Assembly: GCA_036824045.1 (NCBI GenBank)
Contig: DAITAZ010000044.1
Coordinates: 1 to 29,672, forward strand
DNA length: 29,672 nucleotides
Direction: 5' to 3'
Origin: DAITAZ01 sp036824045
GTDB taxonomy: Bacteria; Pseudomonadota; Gammaproteobacteria; Burkholderiales; Rhodocyclaceae
Both the position numbers and the translations under genes were made by a program. Below, piece by piece: positions 1 to 7,685 of the stretch. Below the pieces are notes generated by a model. The model searched no databases. It was not told the DNA's origin and saw only the letters and a list, made by a program, of their open reading frames with translations. The first letter of the stretch is position 1, and the number at the start of each line of letters is the position of its first letter.

Positions 1-77
1 TGGTGGTGATGAGTGGACTTGAACCACCGACCTACGGATTATGAATCCGTCGCTCTAACCGGCTGAGCTACATCACC
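1..77 (-). tRNA. tRNA-Met (anticodon CAT)
   Basis: Read on the minus strand this is a complete cloverleaf of 77 nt including an encoded CCA end (positions 3 to 1). The 7-bp acceptor stem GGTGATG pairs with CATCACC, followed by discriminator A. The anticodon arm has stem ACGGA/TCCGT around the loop TTCATAA, giving anticodon CAT. The T arm carries GGTTCAAGTCC. The first acceptor pair is a Watson-Crick G-C, which argues for an elongator rather than an initiator tRNA. A CAT anticodon could also belong to the lysidine-modified Ile2 tRNA, but the sequence resembles elongator Met. It is transcribed away from the following genes, from its own promoter. Confidence 0.95.
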
Positions 78-95
78 CCGTTTCGAGAGCCCGAG

Positions 96-124
96 ATTCT
101 AAGGGGTGGGCGGGGATATTACAA
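96..124 (-). promoter_or_regulatory. Probable sigma-70 promoter of tRNA-Met
   Basis: On the minus strand TTGTAA (124 to 119) is followed after exactly 17 nt by TAGAAT (101 to 96). The predicted start point lies about 10 nt before the mature tRNA 5' end at 77, which fits a short tRNA leader. The match is by eye. Confidence 0.6.
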
Positions 125-209
125 GCCCGCCTGGGCGGGGAGTGGGGGGCGGGCGCTGGGTCCTTTTGGTTTGCCTTTGTTTTTCAAGGCTTTTGCTTGC
201 CTTGTCCGA

Positions 210-238
210 TTGACTTTCGTGGTTCGATTGGTCAGTAT
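210..238 (+). promoter_or_regulatory. Probable sigma-70 promoter upstream of the small exported protein and miaB
   Basis: TTGACT (210-215), a 17-nt spacer, then CAGTAT (233-238). It lies 25 nt upstream of the GTG start at 264 and would drive that gene and miaB. The -35 box is near consensus and the -10 is moderate. The T-rich stretch before it (about 160-195) has no other assigned role. Confidence 0.45.
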
Positions 239-263
239 TCCCGCCCTTTGAAGGAGTCGGCTC

Positions 264-572
264 GTGCGTCTGCCACTCGCCTGCCTGATGGCTGCCTGGA
301 TCGCCTTGTGTTTGCCCGCCGGGGCCCTGGCCCTGTCGCGTTTCATCCCCGAGGATGCTGCCCAGGCCCGGCTGTACGCGCCGGTGGCAGAGGGGGCCGT
401 GCAGATCGGGCGGCGGCTGTATCGGCTGGCGCCGGGCCTGCAGATCCGCGATACCGAAAACCGTATCGTGCAGCCTGCCAGCCTCAATGGGACGATGGCC
501 GTGCGCTTCACGGTGGATGAGGCCGGTTCGGTCACCCGGATCTGGATACTCCGGCCCGAGGAACTGCAGTAG
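264..572 (+). CDS. Small exported protein of unknown function
   Basis: A 102-residue protein starting at GTG, with Shine-Dalgarno AAGGAG at 251-256, 7 nt upstream. Residues 1-24 look like a Sec signal peptide: one Arg, a long Leu/Ala core and an Ala-rich probable cleavage site (AGALA). The mature part is about 78 residues and soluble-looking, with RIRD/NRIVQP-like and V-F-V-D-E-x-G-x-V-x-R-I-W-I-L patterns. From memory these recall a short family of betaproteobacterial hypothetical proteins. It probably acts in the periplasm. It lies 36 nt upstream of miaB in the same direction and may share a transcript, but nothing links it functionally to tRNA modification. No catalytic motif is visible, so the function is not assigned. 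Confidence 0.75.
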   Translation: MRLPLACLMAAWIALCLPAGALALSRFIPEDAAQARLYAPVAEGAVQIGRRLYRLAPGLQIRDTENRIVQPASLNGTMAVRFTVDEAGSVTRIWILRPEELQ

Positions 573-608
573 CGGCGGGGCCCAGCCCGTTGCGTGGGGA
601 ATACAGCA

Positions 609-1943
609 ATGAAGAAAGTTTACATCCGTACCTTTGGCTGCCAGATGAACGAGTACGACTCGGACAAGATGGCCGATGTGCTGGCGGCGGCGGAAGGGAT
701 GGAAAAAACCGACCGGCCGGAAGATGCGGACGTGATCCTGTTCAACACGTGCTCGGTGCGCGAGAAGGCGCAGGAGAAAGTGTTCCACGATCTGGGCCGG
801 GTCAAGCAGTTGAAGAAGGATAAGCCTGGGCTCTTGATCGGCGTCGGCGGCTGCGTGGCCAGCCAGGAGGGCGGCGCCATTGTGGCCCGCGCCCCTTATG
901 TGGATCTGGTGTTCGGCCCGCAGACGCTGCACCGGCTGCCCCAGCTTATCGCCGAGCGCCGCGCGAGCGGCCGGGCGCAGGTGGATGTGTCGTTCCCCGA
1001 GATCGAGAAGTTCGACGCCCTGCCGCCGCCGCGCAAGGAAGGCGCTTCGGCTTTCGTTTCGATCATGGAGGGCTGCAGCAAGTACTGCACCTTCTGCATC
1101 GTGCCCTACACCCGGGGCGACGAGGTGTATCGCCCGCTGGCGGACGTGCTGGCGGAAGTGGCGGGCCTGGCGGAACAGGGGGTGAAGGAAATCACCCTGC
1201 TCGGGCAGAACGTGAACGCCTGGCGCGCGCCCCTTGCCCCGGAGAGCGAGGAGATGGCGGATTTCGCCTTCCTGCTCGAATGCGTGCACGACATCCCGGG
1301 CATCGAGCGCTTGCGTTACACCACCTCCCACCCGCGGGAGATGACGCCGCGGGTGATCGAGGCCTATGCCCGCCTGCCCAAGCTGGTGTCGCACCTGCAC
1401 CTGCCGGTGCAGGCCGGTTCCGACCGGGTGCTGGCCAACATGAAGCGGGGCTACACGGTGCTCGAGTACAAATCCCTGGTGCGCAAGCTGCGGGCGGTGC
1501 GGCCGGATCTGTCGCTGTCGTCCGATTTCATCATCGGTTTCCCCGGCGAAACGGAGGCGGATTTCGAAGCCACCATGAAGCTCATCGACGACGTGGGCTT
1601 CGACACCTCCTTCAGCTTCGTCTACAGCCGCCGCCCCGGCACGCCCGCCGCGGAGCTGGAGGACAGCACCCCGGAGGCGCTCAAGCTGCAGCGGCTGGCA
1701 CGCCTGCAAAAGCGCATCGAGGAGCAGGCCCAGGCCATCAGCGCCGCCATGGTGGGCAGTGTGCAGCGGGTGCTGGTGGAAGGACACGCCAAGAAGAACG
1801 CCGAGGAACTGGCGGGGCGCACGGACAACAACCGGGTGGTGAATTTCCCCGGCGCGGCGCGGCTCATCGGGCATTTCGTCGAGGTACGCATCACCTCGGC
1901 CCTGCCCCACAGCCTGCGTGGCGAAGTGGTGATTGCAGGTTGA
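609..1943 (+). CDS. miaB: tRNA-2-methylthio-N6-dimethylallyladenosine synthase MiaB
   Basis: MiaB adds a methylthio group to i6A37 of tRNAs reading UNN codons, using radical SAM chemistry. The 444-residue product has the family's normal length. The N-terminal domain carries the three Cys of the auxiliary Fe-S cluster (about C11, C48 and C82). The radical-SAM motif CxxxCxxC is C156, C160 and C163. A TRAM-like RNA-binding domain ends the protein. The start is set at ATG 609, giving the usual MKKVYIRTFGCQMN beginning, with GGGGA at 596-600 as ribosome site. A longer GTG start at 594 is in frame but adds an untypical extension. It is the first gene of the conserved miaB-ybeZ-ybeY-corC-lnt series. 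Confidence 0.97.
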   Translation: MKKVYIRTFGCQMNEYDSDKMADVLAAAEGMEKTDRPEDADVILFNTCSVREKAQEKVFHDLGRVKQLKKDKPGLLIGVGGCVASQEGGAIVARAPYVDLVFGPQTLHRLPQLIAERRASGRAQVDVSFPEIEKFDALPPPRKEGASAFVSIMEGCSKYCTFCIVPYTRGDEVYRPLADVLAEVAGLAEQGVKEITLLGQNVNAWRAPLAPESEEMADFAFLLECVHDIPGIERLRYTTSHPREMTPRVIEAYARLPKLVSHLHLPVQAGSDRVLANMKRGYTVLEYKSLVRKLRAVRPDLSLSSDFIIGFPGETEADFEATMKLIDDVGFDTSFSFVYSRRPGTPAAELEDSTPEALKLQRLARLQKRIEEQAQAISAAMVGSVQRVLVEGHAKKNAEELAGRTDNNRVVNFPGAARLIGHFVEVRITSALPHSLRGEVVIAG

Positions 1944-1986
1944 TGCAGCGCAAGCTCCTGGTGGGGCAGGTGCCAGACGGCTGGGC

Positions 1987-2040
1987 TAGAATCAGAACCC
2001 GAGCCCCTCTTCCATGAGCCGAAAGCCAAGCCCCCGGTGA
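1987..2040 (+). promoter_or_regulatory. Candidate -10 box and 8-codon leader ORF touching the ybeZ start
   Basis: TAGAAT (1987-1992) resembles a -10 element, but no convincing -35 lies 16-18 nt upstream. At 2014 an ATG opens a 9-codon frame including the stop (2014-2040). Its TGA (2038-2040) overlaps the GTG start of ybeZ at 2037 as GTGA. The ybeZ start has no visible Shine-Dalgarno, so the mini-ORF could deliver ribosomes to it. This could equally be chance. Confidence 0.3.
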
Positions 2041-3011
2041 ATCCCAAATCTTTCGACGTTGTCCTCTCCCCGGTGGACAACCTGCGTCTGGCCAACCTGT
2101 GCGGAGTGCTGGACGAGAACATCCGCCAGCTCGAAACCGCCTACGATGTGACCATCGCCCGCCGGGGGGAGCGCTTCCGCGTCTCCGGCGATCCGGTGCA
2201 GAACCATCAGGCCGCCCATGCCCTGCGCCACTTCTACGAACTGGCCAGCGAGCACCTGACGGTGGATGTAATCCAGCTGGGCCTGATCGAGCTGGCCAAC
2301 CAGCGACAGTCGGACCGGGCCGCGCCCACCTTGCTCACCCGCCGGCCCGATCTGCACGGCCGCACGCCCCGGCAGGTGGAATACCTGCGCCAGATCCAGG
2401 AGCATGACGTCACGTTCGGGATCGGCCCCGCGGGCACCGGCAAGACCTATCTGGCGGTGGCTTCGGCGGTGGATGCCTTCGAGCGGGAACAGGTGAGCCG
2501 CATCGTGCTTACCCGCCCGGCGGTGGAGGCGGGCGAAAAGCTCGGCTTCCTGCCCGGCGATCTGGCCCAGAAGGTGGACCCCTATCTGCGCCCGCTCTAC
2601 GACGCCCTCTACGACCTGATGGGCTTCGACAAGGTGGCGCGCCTGTTCGAGCGCCAGTGCATCGAGGTGGCACCCCTCGCCTACATGCGCGGGCGCACCC
2701 TGAACAACGCCTTCATCATCCTGGACGAAGCCCAGAACACGACGCCGGAGCAGATGAAGATGTTCCTCACCCGCATCGGTTTTGGCGCCAAGGCGGTGGT
2801 GACCGGCGACGTGACCCAGGTGGATCTGCCCCGTGGCCACAAGAGCGGCCTGGTGGAAGCGCGCAACATCCTGCGCGAGGTGCGGGGTATTGCGTTCACC
2901 GAGTTCCAGGCCGAGGACGTGGTACGCCATCCGCTGGTGGCGCGTATCGTGGCGGCCTACGAGGCCCACACCCGGTCTCTGGATGCGCTGCAGGAGAGCG
3001 GCCTTGGCTGA
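2037..3011 (+). CDS. ybeZ: PhoH-like ATPase YbeZ
   Basis: A 324-residue cytoplasmic P-loop ATPase of the PhoH family, normally paired with the rRNA-processing nuclease YbeY. The PhoH core has a Walker A GPAGTGKT at about residues 130-137 and Walker B FIILDE followed by AQN at about 226-233. The N-terminal 100 residues are the usual family extension. GTG at 2037 is used as start because the next in-frame starts would cut conserved sequence; no clear ribosome site precedes it. The 3' end overlaps ybeY by 8 nt, implying translational coupling and a shared role in ribosome maturation and RNA quality control. Confidence 0.93.
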   Translation: MNPKSFDVVLSPVDNLRLANLCGVLDENIRQLETAYDVTIARRGERFRVSGDPVQNHQAAHALRHFYELASEHLTVDVIQLGLIELANQRQSDRAAPTLLTRRPDLHGRTPRQVEYLRQIQEHDVTFGIGPAGTGKTYLAVASAVDAFEREQVSRIVLTRPAVEAGEKLGFLPGDLAQKVDPYLRPLYDALYDLMGFDKVARLFERQCIEVAPLAYMRGRTLNNAFIILDEAQNTTPEQMKMFLTRIGFGAKAVVTGDVTQVDLPRGHKSGLVEARNILREVRGIAFTEFQAEDVVRHPLVARIVAAYEAHTRSLDALQESGLG

Positions 3012-3501
3012 TGATCCCGAACTGGCGGAATCCGGCGCCCTGCCCAAGGCGAGCCGCCGCCTCAACCTGTCGGTGCAATATGCCTGCAATGATCCGTCGC
3101 TACCATCGCGCCCCCGGGTGAGAGCCTGGGTGCGGGCGGCGGAGGCCGGCGGCGCCGACGTCACCGTGCGCTTTGTGGACGAGGCTGAAGGCCGGCAACT
3201 GAACCGGGATTTCCGCCACAAGGATTACGCGACCAACGTGCTGTCCTTCCCCTATCTGCAGACGCCGCGGCTGCTGGGCGATCTGGCCCTGTGCGTGCCG
3301 GTGGTGCTGCGGGAGGCGGCGGAGCAGGGCAAGACGCCCGAGGCTCACTTCGCCCACCTGATCGTGCATGGTATGCTGCATTTACAAGGTTTCGACCACG
3401 AAACGGACGCTGAAGCCGATGAAATGGAGGCCCGGGAGCGGGAGGTGCTCGCGGGCTTAGGTATTGCTGATCCCTATGCGGGTGAGGAGCGCGGCGCTTA
3501 G
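3004..3501 (+). CDS. ybeY: Endoribonuclease YbeY (rRNA maturation factor)
   Basis: A zinc-dependent single-strand endoribonuclease needed for 16S rRNA 3' maturation and 70S quality control. The zinc motif HxxxHxxxxxH is H122, H126 and H132 in HGMLHLQGFDH. NVLSFP upstream is also a family signature. I place the start at TTG 3004, preceded by AGGAGAG at 2992-2998 with good spacing. This gives 165 residues, close to the family's length of about 150-160. The frame is open further upstream, but only inside ybeZ. The gene begins 8 nt before the end of ybeZ, the usual coupled arrangement. Confidence 0.93.
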   Translation: MADDPELAESGALPKASRRLNLSVQYACNDPSLPSRPRVRAWVRAAEAGGADVTVRFVDEAEGRQLNRDFRHKDYATNVLSFPYLQTPRLLGDLALCVPVVLREAAEQGKTPEAHFAHLIVHGMLHLQGFDHETDAEADEMEAREREVLAGLGIADPYAGEERGA

Positions 3502-3528
3502 CCGCAGCCCCGGCCCCAGACTCACACC

Positions 3529-4383
3529 ATGGAAGGTTCCCCTAGTCGACGCTCTTTTCTGGAGCGCATTTCCGCCCTGCTAGCCCGGGAGCCGGAAGAT
3601 CGCGAGCAACTGCTCTCTCATCTGCACGCCGCCTACGAGCGCAACCTGCTGGATGCCGACGCCCTCACCATCATCGAGGGGGCGCTGCAGGTGTCCGACA
3701 TGCAGGTGCGCGAGATCATGATTCCCCGCGCCCAGATGGACGTGGTCTCGGTGGACGACAGTCCCGAGGAGATCACCCGTTTTGTCATCGAGGCGGCCCA
3801 TTCCCGCTTTCCCGTGATTGGCGAAAACCGGGACGACGTGATCGGCGTCCTGCTGGCCAAGGATCTGCTTCGCTACTACGCCGAGGGCGAGGATTTCGAG
3901 TTGCGGCAGATGTTGCGCCCGGCCGTGTTCGTGCCCGAATCCAAGCGGCTCAACGTGCTGCTGCGGGAGTTCCGCGTCAATCGCAACCACATGGCCATCG
4001 TGGTGGATGAGTACGGCGGCGTGGCCGGGCTGGTCACCATCGAGGACGTGCTCGAACAGATCGTCGGCGACATCGAGGACGAGTACGACTTCGACGAAGC
4101 CGCAGACAACATCGTGCTCGATCAGGCCGGCCGCTACCGGGTCAAGGCCACCACCGAGATCGAGGACTTCAACGAAGCCTTCGGCAGCGGGCTGGCGGAC
4201 GAGGCCTACGACACCGTGGGCGGGCTGGTGATCCACCAGTTCGGCCATCTGCCCAAGCGGGGCGAGACGGTGGAGGTGGCCGGACTGCGTTTCACCGTGC
4301 TGCGCGCGGATAGCCGCCGGGTGCACACCCTGCTGGTGGAGCGCTGCCTGCCGGGCTCCGAACTCGTGGGCGCCACGGCCTGA
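3529..4383 (+). CDS. corC: CorC/HlyC-family CBS-domain protein (YbeX)
   Basis: A 284-residue cytoplasmic protein. It has a short N-terminal segment, two CBS domains at about residues 60-185 (including the family stretch VREIMIPRAQMD and the DEYGGVAGLVTIEDVLEQIVGDIEDE region), and a C-terminal CorC/HlyC transporter-associated domain at about 200-275. CBS domains bind adenosine nucleotides. Members have been linked to Mg2+/Co2+ handling, and YbeX in E. coli also to ribosome metabolism. There are no membrane helices, so it is the soluble form rather than a CNNM-type exporter. It follows ybeY by 27 nt and precedes lnt by 32 nt, as in E. coli. Confidence 0.93.
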   Translation: MEGSPSRRSFLERISALLAREPEDREQLLSHLHAAYERNLLDADALTIIEGALQVSDMQVREIMIPRAQMDVVSVDDSPEEITRFVIEAAHSRFPVIGENRDDVIGVLLAKDLLRYYAEGEDFELRQMLRPAVFVPESKRLNVLLREFRVNRNHMAIVVDEYGGVAGLVTIEDVLEQIVGDIEDEYDFDEAADNIVLDQAGRYRVKATTEIEDFNEAFGSGLADEAYDTVGGLVIHQFGHLPKRGETVEVAGLRFTVLRADSRRVHTLLVERCLPGSELVGATA

Positions 4384-4415
4384 GCGGATGGCGGCGCGCC
4401 ATTCGGAGCCGGGGG

Positions 4416-5915
4416 TTGAGCGTGTTTGAGGCCGCCCGCGCCACGCCCTGGCGCCGCAGCCTGCTGGCCTGCGGGCTGGGGGCGCTCACGGTGGCCGCTT
4501 TTGCCCCGTTCCAGCTCTTTTTCCTGCCCCTGCTGACCCTGGCGTGGCTGATCCGCGCCTGGCACCGGGCAGCCAATGCCCGTGCTGCGGGCTGGCTGGG
4601 TTTCTGCTTCGGGCTGGGGCTGTATCTTGCCGGGGTCTCCTGGGTCTATATCAGCCTGCACCAGTTTGGCGGCATGCCCATGCCGCTGGCGCTGGCCGGC
4701 ACGCTGGGTTTTTGCGCGCTCTCCGCGCTGTTTCCCGCGCTGGCGGGCTGGGGCTATCGCCGGCTGCGTCCGTTGGCGGAAGGGGCGGGGGCGGTGGTGC
4801 TCGCCGCCGCCTGCTGGACCCTGGTGGACTGGGCGCGGGAATGGGTGCTGACCGGCTTTCCCTGGCTGGCGCTGGGCTACAGCCAGGCGCCGCCCAGCCC
4901 CCTGGCCGGGTACGCGCCGCTCTTCGGGGTGTTCGGCCTGAGCTTCCTGCTGGCGCTGCTGGCTGCCCGGCTGGGCTTGGGCTCGGGCTGGCGGGGCCGC
5001 TGGCTGCCGGGGGGGCTGGTGGTGCTGGCGGTGGTTGCGGCCGGCGCGGGGCTGCGGCAGGTGGAATGGACTCAGCCGCGGGAAGGCTCGGTCAGCGTCA
5101 GCCTGCTGCAGGGCAACATCGAACAGAGCCTCAAGTGGCGGCCGGACCTGCTTTACCTGTCGCTGGATACCTATCTGCAACTGGCGCGGGAGCATCCGGC
5201 CCAATTGGTGATCCTGCCGGAGGCAGCGCTGCCCATGGCCTTGCAGGACGTTCCGCCGGAATACCTGGCCGCCTTGCGGCGCACCGTTGCGCCGGGGGGT
5301 GGGCTGCTCTTCGGCGTGGTGTCCTACGAGGCGGACGAGCGTTACTTCAACAGCGCCATGCTCTACACCGATGACGGCGCGGGTCGCTACGACAAGTCCC
5401 ACCTGGTGCCCTTCGGCGAATTCATTCCCCCCGCCTTCGGCTGGGTCGAATCGGTGTTGCAGATTCCCATGTCCAGCTTCACCCGCGGAGCCCCGGCGCA
5501 GGCCCCCCTGAGCGTGGCGGGGGAGCGGCTGGCGGTGAACATCTGCTACGAAGATGTGTTCGGCCCCGAGATCGCCCGTGCGCTGCCGGGGGCCAGCATC
5601 CTGGTGAATCTGTCCAACACCGCCTGGTTCGGCGATTCCCTGGCGCAGCCCCAGCATCTCCAGATCGCCCAGTTGCGGGCGCTGGAAACCGGGCGGCCGA
5701 TGCTGCGCGCCACCAATACCGGCATGACCGCGGTGGTGGCGCCCAACGGGGAGGTCAGCCAGCGCCTGCCGCCCTTTACCGCCGGCGTGTTGCGGGCGCA
5801 GGTGCGGGGGTACGAGGGGCTGACCCCGTTCGTGCGCTGGGGCAACTGGCCGGTGGTGGCCCTGGCCGGACTGATCCTGGCGGTGGCCGCGGCCCTCCGG
5901 GCGCGCAAGGGCTGA
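4416..5915 (+). CDS. lnt: Apolipoprotein N-acyltransferase
   Basis: Lnt transfers a fatty acid from phospholipid to the N-terminal S-diacylglyceryl-Cys of lipoproteins, the last step of lipoprotein maturation, in the inner membrane. The 499-residue protein has about six Leu/Ala/Gly-rich membrane segments in residues 15-215 and one near the C-terminus, enclosing a nitrilase-like periplasmic domain. The catalytic triad is visible: E269 (ILPEAALP), K327 (YDKSHLVPFGEF) and C377 (NICYEDVF). TTG at 4416 is taken as start because GGAG at 4405-4408 lies 7 nt upstream; GTG at 4422 is the alternative. It closes the miaB-corC cluster. Confidence 0.95.
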   Translation: MSVFEAARATPWRRSLLACGLGALTVAAFAPFQLFFLPLLTLAWLIRAWHRAANARAAGWLGFCFGLGLYLAGVSWVYISLHQFGGMPMPLALAGTLGFCALSALFPALAGWGYRRLRPLAEGAGAVVLAAACWTLVDWAREWVLTGFPWLALGYSQAPPSPLAGYAPLFGVFGLSFLLALLAARLGLGSGWRGRWLPGGLVVLAVVAAGAGLRQVEWTQPREGSVSVSLLQGNIEQSLKWRPDLLYLSLDTYLQLAREHPAQLVILPEAALPMALQDVPPEYLAALRRTVAPGGGLLFGVVSYEADERYFNSAMLYTDDGAGRYDKSHLVPFGEFIPPAFGWVESVLQIPMSSFTRGAPAQAPLSVAGERLAVNICYEDVFGPEIARALPGASILVNLSNTAWFGDSLAQPQHLQIAQLRALETGRPMLRATNTGMTAVVAPNGEVSQRLPPFTAGVLRAQVRGYEGLTPFVRWGNWPVVALAGLILAVAAALRARKG

Positions 5916-6007
5916 AGCGCCTCCCGGCAGCGGTGCCGTCCGGCGGCCGGTGCTACACTTTTTCCGCATCCCAATTACAACGACTTCAATTCGCGGGGAT
6001 CGCGGTC

Positions 6008-7579
6008 ATGCACACCATCTTGCGCACACTGGCGCTCGCCGGCGCCGGGCTCGCTGCCGCCTGCGGCGGCGACGCCACGGTGGGCCTGTCGCTGGGCTTT
6101 GGCAGCGGCACCGGAGGCACCGCCGGCCTGACGCTGGTCTATGGGTCAAGCTCCCCGGGGCGTTCGGGCAACCCGGCCCCTGCCCGCAGCGACCTGCTCG
6201 TCTTGCTTGTCCGGGAGGGAGAGCCCCCGCGGGGCGATCTGCAACTGGCGGACCCGGACAACCCTGCCAGCCTGCGCACCCTGGCGCCCGCGGGCAGCTA
6301 CCAGCAGGCCCGGGCGGTGACGGCGGGCGCCCTCGATCCGGCCACCGGCGTGCCGGTGGGCCTGCACGAGCGGGTCGCCCTCTATACCCGGGATAACCGC
6401 TTTCATCGGGTGAGCCTGCTCAAGTCCGAGAGTGCTGCGCCCGTCCGGGTGAGCAGCGAGGCTGCGGCGGACACGGCCTGCAATCTGCGGGTGGAGACCG
6501 ACTACGCGGACTTTGCCCGCTCCGCGGTGGTGTATGAGCTGCCGGGGGCGGACGGCAGTTGCACCGCCAGCGCCGACAATCCGGTGCGTCTGGTGCGCCT
6601 GGGCATGGGGGAGACGCAGGCCCCGCGTCAGGCCCGCCGGCCGGTGGCGGCGCTGCGCGACGGGGCGGGCGCCATCGTCGGTTGGCTGGCGGTGGATGGC
6701 CAGACCTTGCGACGCGTGGATGCCGACTTCAATCCGGTGGCCACCGTCCTGAGTCCGGTGGCGAGCGTCAGCCTGCTCGGCCAGGACGTGACCGGGCGGA
6801 GCCTGGCCCTGCTGGTGGATGGCGCGATCCGCAACTTTGACAGCGGCACCCATACCCTGGGCCCGAGCCGGCATCGTCCGCCGGGGGGCGTGGCGCAGGT
6901 GGCGGCCGATTGCACCCAGTTGTTCTACGTGGCGGCTGGCGACGCGACCCGGATTTATCGCTTGCCGTTTGCCGACAGTGGCCTGCCCCAGGTTTGGGTG
7001 CAGGACGCCCTGGCCCGGGTCGAGGCCATCCTGGTGGCGGGCCAGCGTCTGGTCTATCTGCGGAACGATGGCCTCGACCGGGGGGTGCGCAGCGTGCCCC
7101 GCGGCGGGCAGGCGATCCCGGTGCCCACCCCGCTGGCGAGCGGTGCCTTGAGCAATGTCGAGGTGAGCCGGAGCCGGGTCTTCTACCGGCGTCTGGGCGC
7201 GGACGGGGTGGAGTGGGCCGGCACGGTGGCCGAAACCGGCGGCGGCGCGTTCGAGCTGGCAGGCGCGCGCTGGCTGGGGCGCACGCGGGCGGCGGCGGCG
7301 GACCCGGTGAGCTGCAGCCTGCCGGCGCATGCCCTGGTACGGGCGGAGGGCATGGCCGGGGGCACGCTTGCCGGTGCCCGGCTGCAAGGGGTGGAACCGG
7401 GTAGCGGCGCGGCCATCGCCGCCCTGGGGGCCTTGCCTGCTGGCGTCGAGGGCTTTGCCGTGGATGGGCGAGGCGCTCTGGGCCTGGGCCTGGCCACGGG
7501 GGGGAGCGCCCGCGACTGGTTCCTGCTCGATCCGGCCCGGGGCAGCAGTCTCGCCCGGCTCACCACCGGCATCCGCTGA
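6008..7579 (+). CDS. Putative lipoprotein of unknown function
   Basis: A 523-residue exported protein. Residues 1-19 form a short signal sequence ending LAAAC, which reads as a lipobox with C19 as the lipidated Cys, although the -3 position is Ala rather than the preferred Leu. A Gly/Ser-rich linker follows (about 20-55). The remainder is rich in short beta-strand-like repeats with V-D and G-R turns and no transmembrane segment, suggesting a beta-propeller-like surface or periplasmic domain. ATG 6008 is preferred over an upstream in-frame GTG at 5933 because it starts directly with the signal sequence and has GGGGA just upstream. It lies 92 nt after lnt, whose product would acylate it if the lipobox is real. 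No family is recognised. Confidence 0.65.
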   Translation: MHTILRTLALAGAGLAAACGGDATVGLSLGFGSGTGGTAGLTLVYGSSSPGRSGNPAPARSDLLVLLVREGEPPRGDLQLADPDNPASLRTLAPAGSYQQARAVTAGALDPATGVPVGLHERVALYTRDNRFHRVSLLKSESAAPVRVSSEAAADTACNLRVETDYADFARSAVVYELPGADGSCTASADNPVRLVRLGMGETQAPRQARRPVAALRDGAGAIVGWLAVDGQTLRRVDADFNPVATVLSPVASVSLLGQDVTGRSLALLVDGAIRNFDSGTHTLGPSRHRPPGGVAQVAADCTQLFYVAAGDATRIYRLPFADSGLPQVWVQDALARVEAILVAGQRLVYLRNDGLDRGVRSVPRGGQAIPVPTPLASGALSNVEVSRSRVFYRRLGADGVEWAGTVAETGGGAFELAGARWLGRTRAAAADPVSCSLPAHALVRAEGMAGGTLAGARLQGVEPGSGAAIAALGALPAGVEGFAVDGRGALGLGLATGGSARDWFLLDPARGSSLARLTTGIR

Positions 7580-7685
7580 GGGCGGCAGCCAGCCCCCCGC
7601 GCGGGCGACGTGCCGGGTGCTGGCCGGGCGCGGGGCGGCGTGTTATACCGGGCCCCCGCCCGCATCAACTGCCGTGTACCCGTCC

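Noticed and set aside
118..195. Possible terminator: GC-rich stem (GCCCGCC with GGCGGGC) followed by a T-rich stretch
   Set aside because: No plus-strand gene lies upstream of it, and it overlaps the divergent promoters of tRNA-Met. The stem is long-looped.
99..1910. A 603-codon minus-strand open frame across miaB
   Set aside because: It is antisense to miaB, whose cysteine motifs and family sequence are complete. The product is low-complexity His/Gly/Arg-rich, as expected from the complement of GC-rich codons.
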